Assembly: GCA_018057635.1 (NCBI GenBank)
Contig: JAGPDJ010000093.1
Span: 1-7,953 of the forward strand
Source of the DNA: Ferruginibacter sp.
GTDB taxonomy: Bacteria > Bacteroidota > Bacteroidia > Chitinophagales > Chitinophagaceae
Length of the DNA: 7,953 bases
Reading direction: 5' to 3'
Translations under genes and position numbers: made by a program
In this document: piece by piece, positions 1 through 6,650 of the stretch
Layout: each line of letters opens with the position of its first letter
Numbering within the stretch: position 1 is the stretch's first letter
Notes under the pieces: model-generated
Databases searched by the model: none
Told to the model about the DNA's origin: nothing
What the model saw: only the letters and a program-made list of their open reading frames with translations

Positions 1-1
1 T

Positions 2-2611
2 GAATGGGGCGTTGGTATGCGTATCCTGGACAGTGTATTGCCGTTACCCAAACAAATGATGCTTGGCGCCATAAAAGATGAAAGCATCATTTATAAATAC
101 GGGCAGGTAGTTGCCAAACAATGTAAAAGAATGGGTATTCATGTTAATTATGCACCCGTTGTAGATATTAATAACAATCCAAACAATCCGGTTATAAATG
201 ACAGAAGTTTTGGAGAAGATAAATACAAAGTTGCCAGGTTTGGTATTCAGTATATGAAAGGCATGCAGGATATGGGTGTGATGGCATGTGCCAAACATTT
301 CCCGGGGCATGGTGATGTGGGTGTTGATTCACATTACGACCTGCCAGTGATCAATAAAACAAAAGAGCAACTCGATTCATTGGAACTCTATCCATTCAGG
401 CAGATCTTTGATGCCGGCATTGGCAGTGCCATGATCGCACATTTATTTATACCTGTCATTGATAACCGTCCAAACAGGGCCACTTCATTATCAAAAGCAA
501 ATGTAACCGATCTCCTTCGCCATGAATTGAATTTCCAGGGACTCACATTTACAGATGCACTGGAAATGCAGGGTGTGAAAAAATTTTTTCCAAACAGTGA
601 ATCATCTGTTGAGTCACTGATAGCCGGAAATGACATGCTATGTCTGCCCGATAGTGTTCCGGAATCAATCAGGAAGATCAAAGAAGCAATAGATTCCAAT
701 AAGTTAAGCTGGGATGATATAAATATTCATTGCAGGAAAGTGCTCATCGCAAAATATAAATATGGCCTTAATAAACTTACCCCGGTTATTATTGAAAACA
801 TAGCAACTGATCTTAACAGCGAAATTCAGGCTATAACAAAAACCATTGCAGAAAATGCCATCACGTTGTTATCAAAAAGCAACAATGATTTCTTTCCGCT
901 TGAAATACCTGTAACTGATAACTCAGGCAATATTGCATACCTGGCTGTAGGCATTAACAGCGACAATACCATTACCAAACGCATGCGTAACGAATACAAT
1001 GCGGCTGTATTCTATTATGACAATAACAATAAAGACGTAAATGCTATAAAAAAACTGTACGACAGCATTGCGTTGAGTTATAAAAAAATAGTGATCGGTA
1101 TACATAATATGTCGAGAAGCAATGCATTAAATTTTGGATTGAGTACCCAGGCTATTAGTTTGATTAATGAACTGGAACAAAAAACTAATGCTATAATTTT
1201 CATTTTCGGGAATGCTTATTCTGTTAAAAACTTTTGTAATGCCCGCAACCTGGTTCTGTGTTATGAAGACAATGCGGTAATACAAAATGCCGCAGCAGAT
1301 ATGCTTAAAGGAACAATTCCCTACAAAGGTGTATTGCCGGTAACAGTATGTGAAAATTTTAAATTCGGTTTTGGACTAACAGCTAAGCATAGTTGCATAC
1401 CTTACAACAATCCAAACCAGGCAGGAATAAACCCAATGATGGTTTGCCGTATAGATTCCATAGCAGAAGATGCCATTGCAAGGAAAGCAATGCCGGGCTG
1501 TGTAGTACTTGTTGCAAAAGATGGCGGTATTGTATTTGAGAAAGCTTATGGAAATTATGCTAATAACTCAACCGATGCTGTTTCAATAGAATCAGTTTAT
1601 GATGTGGCATCTGTCACAAAAATCTGCGCCACTACGATTTCCGTTATGAAATTATATGACGAAGGAAAAATTGACCTTTCCAGGAAACTGGTTGATTACC
1701 TGCCTTCTGTAAAAGGAACAAACAAAGAATTTCTGACCATAGAGAAACTCCTGCTTCACCAGGCCGGCTTGGTTCCCTTTATTCCCTTTTATAAAGAAAC
1801 CCTGGATTCAGCGGGCAATCCACTGAATACATTATACCGTGAAGAATGGAATGACTCCTTTTCAATTCGTGTTGCTGAAAAATTATTCATCCGCAATGAC
1901 TGGAAAGACACGATTTTTAAACGCATCCTGGAAAGTCCGGTAAATAATGGAGGGAAATACGTTTACAGCGACAATGATTTTATTTTTTTAGGAATGGTTA
2001 TTGAAAAGATCACCGGCATGCCACTGGACGAATATGTAAAAATGAAATTTTACAAACCGCTTTCTTTGGGATCAACCGGATTTTTACCAAAAAAAAATAT
2101 CGCTAAAAAAAGAATCGTTCCAACAGAAGATGAAACTATTTTTCGCCACCAGCTTTTACAGGGAGATGTACACGATCCGGGTGCAGCAATGCTTGGCGGT
2201 ATAGCAGGTCACGCCGGGCTTTTCAGCAATGTGTATGATGTTGCTGTAATCATGCAAATGCTGCTGAACGGCGGAACGCTGAATGGCAAAAGGTACTTAC
2301 ATAAAGAAACTGTTGATTTTTTTACCAGTTATCAAAGCAAAACAAGCCGCAGGGGTTATGGATTTGACAAGCCTGAAAAAGACAATGCTACCCGGCCTGA
2401 ACCTTACCCAGCAAAAGCTGCATCTTCAAAAACATTCGGTCACCTGGGCTTTACCGGTACCTGTGCATGGGCTGATCCCGATAAAAACCTTGTATTCGTT
2501 TTTTTAAGCAACAGGGTTAATCCAGCTGTCAATGATATTTTCTCTAAATTAAATATCCGTACAAAGATCTATGAAACGATCTATCAGTCACTGCCTAAAA
2601 AATATTTCTAA
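2..2611 (+). CDS. GH3 beta-N-acetylglucosaminidase (NagZ-like) fused to a beta-lactamase-fold serine hydrolase, 5'-truncated
   Basis: The reading frame is open to the left edge: bases 2-16 read EWGVG, which continues the GH3 pattern EWGxxMRLDS, so the ATG at 17 is internal and roughly 100 or more N-terminal residues, probably with an export signal, are missing. Residues below are counted from that Met. The GH3 domain (about 1-250) carries KHFPGHGD (93-100) followed by DSH (104-106). In NagZ-type enzymes the Asp-His pair of this loop does acid/base catalysis. The likely nucleophile is D180 in FTDALEMQGV. A GH3 C-terminal-like region follows (about 260-450, ending near GVLPV). From about 473 a class C beta-lactamase-fold domain begins, with SVTK (S532, K535; the SxxK motif), YSD (650-652, at the YxN position) and HLG (809-811). 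Known for the family: GH3 enzymes with this loop cleave GlcNAc from cell-wall fragments. Inferred: an envelope enzyme acting on muropeptides or chitin-like sugars. The serine-hydrolase half could be an esterase, peptidase or beta-lactamase; the sequence does not decide this. Confidence 0.93.
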   Translation, partial: EWGVGMRILDSVLPLPKQMMLGAIKDESIIYKYGQVVAKQCKRMGIHVNYAPVVDINNNPNNPVINDRSFGEDKYKVARFGIQYMKGMQDMGVMACAKHFPGHGDVGVDSHYDLPVINKTKEQLDSLELYPFRQIFDAGIGSAMIAHLFIPVIDNRPNRATSLSKANVTDLLRHELNFQGLTFTDALEMQGVKKFFPNSESSVESLIAGNDMLCLPDSVPESIRKIKEAIDSNKLSWDDINIHCRKVLIAKYKYGLNKLTPVIIENIATDLNSEIQAITKTIAENAITLLSKSNNDFFPLEIPVTDNSGNIAYLAVGINSDNTITKRMRNEYNAAVFYYDNNNKDVNAIKKLYDSIALSYKKIVIGIHNMSRSNALNFGLSTQAISLINELEQKTNAIIFIFGNAYSVKNFCNARNLVLCYEDNAVIQNAAADMLKGTIPYKGVLPVTVCENFKFGFGLTAKHSCIPYNNPNQAGINPMMVCRIDSIAEDAIARKAMPGCVVLVAKDGGIVFEKAYGNYANNSTDAVSIESVYDVASVTKICATTISVMKLYDEGKIDLSRKLVDYLPSVKGTNKEFLTIEKLLLHQAGLVPFIPFYKETLDSAGNPLNTLYREEWNDSFSIRVAEKLFIRNDWKDTIFKRILESPVNNGGKYVYSDNDFIFLGMVIEKITGMPLDEYVKMKFYKPLSLGSTGFLPKKNIAKKRIVPTEDETIFRHQLLQGDVHDPGAAMLGGIAGHAGLFSNVYDVAVIMQMLLNGGTLNGKRYLHKETVDFFTSYQSKTSRRGYGFDKPEKDNATRPEPYPAKAASSKTFGHLGFTGTCAWADPDKNLVFVFLSNRVNPAVNDIFSKLNIRTKIYETIYQSLPKKYF

Positions 2612-2664
2612 AATATAAAAAATAGCTTATTCAGAAATCATACTCATTAAAAGTTCATTTTACA

Positions 2665-3492
2665 ATGAAACATACATTAATCGTATTGTCAATACTTTTC
2701 TTTTCATTTAATAAAATATCAGCACAAACAAATACCGACACGATTCGTCCGCTTTCAATTGGTGATACAAGAGTATTAAAATCTGTTATTTTAGGTGAAA
2801 ACAGGATACTAAATATTTGTTTGCCCTATAACTATGATAAACAAATTGCTTACCCGGTAATTTATTTATTAGATGGATCTGTGAATGAAGATATTATTCA
2901 TATTACAGGATTGGTACAATTCTTCAATTTGATGTTTCAAATGCCCGACTTCATTGTTGTAGGCATTGCCAATGTAGACAGGAAGCGGGATTTTACATTT
3001 CCTACTGTTTTAAAATACCTGAAAGAAAAATATCCAACAACTGGAGGTTCAGCAAAATTTATTGATTTTATTGAGAAAGAGCTTCAACCTTTTATTCAGT
3101 TTAATTATAAAACAACAGAAACAAAATATATTATAGGACAATCTTTAGGCGGATTACTGGCCAGTGAAATTTTACTGAAAAAACCATTCCTTTTCACACA
3201 TTATTTTATAATTAGTCCAAGCTTATGGTGGAATAATGAGTCATTGCTTGATGAAGCAAAAGAAATCCTCAGCCGGCAATCAGACAATAACCTGTATGTT
3301 TATATTTCTGTTGGAGCTGAAGGGAAATTAATGGAATACGGTGCTGAGAAACTGGCAAAGGCATTAAATAAATCAAAGAAGAAAAATCTTACAGTAGATT
3401 TTCTGCCTTTACCAAAAGAAAACCATGCAACTATACTTCATAACAGCATGTATGAAGCATTTAAAATTCAATTTCCATACAAAGAACAATAG
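2665..3492 (+). CDS. Exported alpha/beta-hydrolase, putative esterase (Fes/IroE/esterase-D type)
   Basis: This 275-residue protein starts with a clear signal peptide (K2, a hydrophobic stretch from about 4 to 15, predicted cleavage after A20 in ISA|Q), so it should act in the periplasm or outside the cell. The fold is recognised by YPVIYLLDG (63-71), the strand and oxyanion-hole region typical of the PF00756 esterase family. The nucleophile elbow GQSLG has S160, and SPSLWW (184-189) is a family hallmark. H254 in ENHAT is the likely catalytic His and E219 in VGAEG is a candidate acid. Relatives hydrolyse esters such as ferric enterobactin, S-formylglutathione or acyl-sugars; the substrate here cannot be read from the sequence. 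It begins 53 bases after the GH3 fusion gene with no visible terminator between them, so the two may be co-transcribed. There is no clear Shine-Dalgarno, which is normal in Bacteroidota. The gene is visibly richer in A+T than the genes on either side. Confidence 0.9.
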   Translation: MKHTLIVLSILFFSFNKISAQTNTDTIRPLSIGDTRVLKSVILGENRILNICLPYNYDKQIAYPVIYLLDGSVNEDIIHITGLVQFFNLMFQMPDFIVVGIANVDRKRDFTFPTVLKYLKEKYPTTGGSAKFIDFIEKELQPFIQFNYKTTETKYIIGQSLGGLLASEILLKKPFLFTHYFIISPSLWWNNESLLDEAKEILSRQSDNNLYVYISVGAEGKLMEYGAEKLAKALNKSKKKNLTVDFLPLPKENHATILHNSMYEAFKIQFPYKEQ

Positions 3493-3495
3493 AAA

Positions 3496-3541
3496 TATTT
3501 GAAACACTTTTATACTTGCTTGTATCAAAGGTTTTCAAATA
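3496..3541 (+). terminator. Long imperfect hairpin, probable terminator of the esterase gene
   Basis: The hairpin begins 4 bases after the esterase stop. TATTTGAAA (3496-3504) pairs perfectly with TTTCAAATA (3533-3541). After a 2x2 mismatch, CTTT (3507-3510) pairs with AAAG (3527-3530). After a 1x1 mismatch, ATAC (3512-3515) pairs with GTAT (3522-3525) around a 6-base loop. That gives 17 paired positions in 46 bases. The tail on the plus strand is only CTATTTT, so the U-tract is weak. A run of 10 A follows (3549-3558). Position suggests a terminator between the esterase and the QueA-like gene; it could also be a leader structure of the latter. Confidence 0.5.
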
Positions 3542-3584
3542 CTATTTTAAAAAAAAAAGATTTCTTCAATAACAGGAATATATA

Positions 3585-4817
3585 ATGATTGATCCAGGGC
3601 AAATATCAATAAGTGATTTCACTTACCATTTACCGGAAGAAAAGATTGCATTGTTCCCTTCCATGGAAAGAGACACTTCCAGGCTGCTTATTTACAAAAA
3701 CGGTCTCATAGCTGAAGACAGGTATAGTAATATTGCAGACCATATAACAACCGGAAGTTTGCTTGTATTTAACAACAGCAAAGTAATTAATGCAAGGATC
3801 AGGTTTAAAAAAAGCAGTGGCGGGTTAATTGAAATTTTTTGCCTGGAACCTGCTGAATCAAATAATGAATACAGTACAGTAATGCAAAAAACCGGTAGTT
3901 CCTGCTGGAAATGCTTTGTTGGTGGTGCTGCTAAATGGAAGGAAGGAAATCTTCAAAAAAAAATGATCATCAATGGCAATGAAATTGTATTAACAGCTAC
4001 TTTAAAAGATAAATTATCTGATGCGTATATAATAGAATTTTCCTGGGTGCCGGGCCATTACAGTTTTGCCGAAATCATTGAACATGCAGGGGACATTCCC
4101 CTTCCGCCATATATAAAAAGGAATACAGATGTAAATGATGCCAATCGTTACCAGACCATTTATGCCAGGCATGAAGGTTCTGTGGCAGCGCCTACTGCAG
4201 GACTGCATTTTTCAGAAAATGTTTTCAAAAAATTAAAAGAAAAAAATATTGAACACGAACTCGTTACACTTCATGTTGGTGCAGGCACATTTAAACCTGT
4301 AAAAGCATTAACCATGCAGGAACACGAAATGCACGCGGAATGGCTGGATGTGCGTATCGGATCAATTAAAAAAATACTGGAAAATAATGCTACTGTAATA
4401 GCAGTCGGCACAACTTCCCTGCGCACCATTGAAACTTTATACTGGCTGGGGGTAAAGACATTCCTGAATCCCGAAACCGACAAGCCAGACCTTACACAAT
4501 GGGAAGTATACAGCCCTTCTTTACTAAACAGCAATATCCCTGTTGAAAAAGCATTGCAATCGCTTATTAACTGGATGGAAGAAAGAAACCTGCAGCACAT
4601 CTTTACACAAACACAATTGCTGATTACTCCCGGATATAAGTTCAGGATTGCAAAAGCACTAATTACAAACTTTCATCAGCCACAATCAACACTTTTATTA
4701 TTGGTTGCAGCTGCTATTGGCGATGACTGGAGAAAAATCTACGATTACGCTTTAAATCATGATTTCAGGTTCCTGAGTTATGGAGACGGGAATTTATTAT
4801 ATATCAACAATACATAA
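3585..4817 (+). CDS. queA: S-adenosylmethionine:tRNA ribosyltransferase-isomerase family (QueA), long form
   Basis: QueA transfers and isomerises the ribosyl part of S-adenosylmethionine onto 7-aminomethyl-7-deazaguanine at tRNA position 34, giving epoxyqueuosine; it is a cytoplasmic enzyme. Family motifs run the whole length: LPEEKIALFP (16-25), NNSKVINAR (63-71), GDIPLPPYIKR (169-179), a Y189-to-F209 block containing AAPTAGLHF, LHVGAGTFKP (229-238), VGTTSLRTIE (274-283), TPGYKF (from 348) and TNFHQPQSTL (361-370). At 410 residues it is about 50 longer than E. coli QueA. Most of the extra length lies between TTSLRTIE and QLLITPGY (about residues 284-343), where E. coli has a short linker. 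It also has N69 where canonical enzymes have Pro (VIPAR) and HQP for HLP. It may therefore be a QueA paralogue and not the housekeeping enzyme. AGGA at 3574-3577, seven bases before the ATG, is a plausible ribosome site. The gene converges on the L,D-transpeptidase. Confidence 0.9.
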   Translation: MIDPGQISISDFTYHLPEEKIALFPSMERDTSRLLIYKNGLIAEDRYSNIADHITTGSLLVFNNSKVINARIRFKKSSGGLIEIFCLEPAESNNEYSTVMQKTGSSCWKCFVGGAAKWKEGNLQKKMIINGNEIVLTATLKDKLSDAYIIEFSWVPGHYSFAEIIEHAGDIPLPPYIKRNTDVNDANRYQTIYARHEGSVAAPTAGLHFSENVFKKLKEKNIEHELVTLHVGAGTFKPVKALTMQEHEMHAEWLDVRIGSIKKILENNATVIAVGTTSLRTIETLYWLGVKTFLNPETDKPDLTQWEVYSPSLLNSNIPVEKALQSLINWMEERNLQHIFTQTQLLITPGYKFRIAKALITNFHQPQSTLLLLVAAAIGDDWRKIYDYALNHDFRFLSYGDGNLLYINNT

Positions 4818-4848
4818 GCCCGTTAAATAAGCATTAATTATACAGAAA

Positions 4849-5400
4849 TTAAGGTTGAATGGTTACAGGTGTACCAACAGGTATATAACTGAAGAGGTCT
4901 TTCATTTCTGTGTATTTTACCGACACGCAGCCATCCGTCCAGTTATAAAAATTATCTACAGTCCATTCTTCCTGTGGCCTGGTTGCATGAATGGCAATGC
5001 CATTACCTATTCTTGCATTCCGGGGTATCAATCCCTTTGCTTTGCGTTCTTTAAATAACTGTTGATTTTCTTCATTAGGATAATCAAGCAGTAATTCCGG
5101 CCCCCATTTCGGGTGTATCTTTTTAAGCAGTACCTTGAATTTTCCGTTGGGAGTACGCTTATCTCCTTCCTTCATCTTATCTGAAAGGTCCTTGCTTCCG
5201 AATACAATTGGGTAAGTAGCATACCAGCCTTCGTCATCATACACTTTTAATTCATATTCACTCTTATCTACTATGATGTAAAAGGGGTTTTCATCTTTGG
5301 CATTTAATTCATTTGTATCCCTGTTGTCAGATGATACAAATGAAGTTATAACACCCAAAAGAAGCAAAACCGCAATTGAATATAGAAGACGGAATTTCAT
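4849..5400 (-). CDS. L,D-transpeptidase, YkuD (ErfK/YbiS-type) domain
   Basis: I chose the ATG at 5398-5400 (183 residues) because it gives a clean N-terminal export signal: K2, R4, then a hydrophobic stretch to about residue 21. The frame extends to a GTG at 5439, but that would place 13 polar residues before the signal. There is no lipobox Cys, so the protein is probably periplasmic or anchored by its signal. The YkuD domain begins near FYIIVDKS and includes a TPNGKF segment. The catalytic region is IAIHATR (H138) followed by TDGCVSV (D156, nucleophile C158, S160). Known for the family: the active Cys forms 3-3 peptidoglycan cross-links or attaches proteins to peptidoglycan. The usual HG of the motif is HA here, a conservative change. 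The stop lies 31 bases from that of the QueA-like gene, convergent, with no obvious hairpin between. About 91 AT-rich bases separate it from the methyltransferase upstream on the same strand. Confidence 0.92.
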   Translation of the reverse strand: MKFRLLYSIAVLLLLGVITSFVSSDNRDTNELNAKDENPFYIIVDKSEYELKVYDDEGWYATYPIVFGSKDLSDKMKEGDKRTPNGKFKVLLKKIHPKWGPELLLDYPNEENQQLFKERKAKGLIPRNARIGNGIAIHATRPQEEWTVDNFYNWTDGCVSVKYTEMKDLFSYIPVGTPVTIQP

Positions 5401-5491
5401 TGTAAAATATTTGTTGTTTTCATTCAAACGATATGCCACAGTATATTATTTCAGATTAAATTTAAACATTAACAATAAATAGTGAAACTAC

Positions 5492-6520
5492 TTATTTCCC
5501 CGATCCAACGATTACAATATAAGGAGAAATTCTTTTACCAAAAATACCTATGAGGCTGTTTAGCAATTTTTTTACATATGCTGACAGTCCTTTTTCATAT
5601 TCATTGTAAAACCCTGCGTAAATTTTACAGGTAAAACCCGCATCCCGGTAATAGGAATTATATGTTTGCAGAGACAGTATTCTCTCTGTCCAGCTGCCGT
5701 TTAACGGATTACAGGTATTGGCACCATCGCCTGGAACCGGCATTTCACCGGTTTGGCAGAATTTATCAATTGTCCTGTAAATATCTTCCTTATTCAACCC
5801 TCGTGTTGCTTTTGCCAGTTTATGAATATCATCTTCACTGATTTGTTTATGTTGATCCCTGATTATATTTTTCCTGATTGTAAGAAAGGGTTCCAACGGG
5901 CTCTCTCCAAACAATATGTGGTCGCCGGGATTGCCGCCTTTCAGTTCATCCTTTATTTGTATTTTCTTCAGCTCCCTTACCTTTAAATAATTAACAGGAT
6001 TAGATGCTGTTGTAAAAACAGAAACAATGCCCGGGTTGATTTTTTGCAATTCAGATAAGAACAGCTCCAGGTCATAAATATGTTCTATCACATCTGTGCC
6101 GGTAATGGCATCCGGCTTTTCGTTTACAAAATAAGACTGCAGGGATTCAACTCCTCCTGCAATAAATCCGGCTGGAAATATGTTCATTTTCAAAGCAAGC
6201 TGGCGGGAAGCTTCTAAAAAATGTTCATCAATATCAGAAAGATAAACCTTTTTAAATCCGCAAAAAGCAGCAAACAAGCCTAACAGTCCATTTCCTGCGC
6301 CATAATCAACCAATGTGATTTTTGATGCGCTTTCTCCCGAATGAACAACAAGTTTTTGTAATACATCTGCATAGATGTGCAGGTAATATTTTTTATGAAG
6401 CAATAAATGCGAAAGGTATTTTCTGCAATACAATTCCGGAGAAATGTCATCAATAATAACTGTCTCCAGTTTCCGCTCAAAATCATTAATAAATAATGTA
6501 AAATCTCCGGAAGGCTGCAT
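5492..6520 (-). CDS. Class I SAM-dependent methyltransferase, substrate unknown
   Basis: This 342-residue protein has an N-terminal region of about 65 residues, then a Rossmann methyltransferase core. Motif I is LVDYGAGNGLLG (70-81), which binds SAM. The acidic end of strand 2 is SDID (95-98). ITGTDVIEHIYDL (139-151) matches the motif IV region of the Methyltransf_11/23-type families. The C-terminal half (about 175-342) is not a standard part of the core; it is charged and carries a conserved-looking GDHILFGES and a hydrophobic end near 320-340. There is no signal peptide, so it is cytoplasmic. Small-molecule, sugar or lipid-linked substrates are all possible and the neighbours do not settle it. 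The ATG at 6518-6520 has no Shine-Dalgarno. The gene is preceded by the terminator of the next minus-strand unit and so probably has its own promoter in 6521-6570. It could be co-transcribed with the L,D-transpeptidase downstream. Confidence 0.85.
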   Translation of the reverse strand: MQPSGDFTLFINDFERKLETVIIDDISPELYCRKYLSHLLLHKKYYLHIYADVLQKLVVHSGESASKITLVDYGAGNGLLGLFAAFCGFKKVYLSDIDEHFLEASRQLALKMNIFPAGFIAGGVESLQSYFVNEKPDAITGTDVIEHIYDLELFLSELQKINPGIVSVFTTASNPVNYLKVRELKKIQIKDELKGGNPGDHILFGESPLEPFLTIRKNIIRDQHKQISEDDIHKLAKATRGLNKEDIYRTIDKFCQTGEMPVPGDGANTCNPLNGSWTERILSLQTYNSYYRDAGFTCKIYAGFYNEYEKGLSAYVKKLLNSLIGIFGKRISPYIVIVGSGK

Positions 6521-6570
6521 GTATTCGTTTATAATGAACAGCTAATTTAATAAAATTAAAACAGTGGCTG

Positions 6571-6624
6571 AATAAAAAAACCTCCGCAGGCTTTAAAACA
6601 AACGTTTTATTGCTTACGAAGGTT
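6571..6624 (-). terminator. Intrinsic terminator after the beta-barrel gene
   Basis: On the minus strand, 26 bases after the beta-barrel stop, an imperfect hairpin spans 6624 to 6579 and runs straight into seven U (the complement of A 6574-6580). The base of the stem is AACCT/AGGTT (6579-6583 with 6620-6624). CG/CG follows after one mismatch, then AGGC (6588-6591 region) against GCTT with a wobble. The apex is TAAAAC/GTTTTA around the loop AAAC (6594-6609). Hairpin plus uninterrupted U-tract, correctly placed and oriented, makes this the best-supported regulatory element in the window. The stem is long and contains mismatches. Confidence 0.65.
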
Positions 6625-6650
6625 GCTGAGAGAGCATATGAAAAATTAAA

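Noticed and set aside
17..19. ATG at 17 as the true start of the GH3 fusion gene.
   Set aside because: The frame is open upstream and encodes EWGVG, part of a conserved GH3 motif, so the start lies outside the window.
388..699. A 103-codon minus-strand open frame opposite the GH3 domain.
   Set aside because: It lies antisense to the catalytic GH3 region and has no start context or protein-like motif.
2283..2507. A 74-codon open frame within the fusion gene on the plus strand.
   Set aside because: It overlaps the well-supported serine-hydrolase domain in another frame and shows no recognisable motif.
3493..3584. A Bacteroidota-type promoter (TTTG with TAnnTTTG) before the queA-like gene.
   Set aside because: TTTG at 3498-3501 and TATACTTG at 3511-3518 are only 9 bases apart, too close for the usual spacing, and both lie inside the hairpin.
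4271..4600. A 109-codon minus-strand open frame opposite the QueA-like gene.
   Set aside because: It is the antisense of strongly conserved QueA motifs; its composition looks like a frame shadow.
5401..5439. Upstream GTG start for the L,D-transpeptidase, adding 13 residues.
   Set aside because: The extension is polar and would displace the signal peptide. The internal ATG at 5400 gives a normal export signal directly at the N-terminus.
5456..5465. AT palindrome TTAAATTTAA between methyltransferase and L,D-transpeptidase.
   Set aside because: A ten-base A/T-only palindrome is expected by chance in AT-rich intergenic DNA; no U-tract or stem extension.
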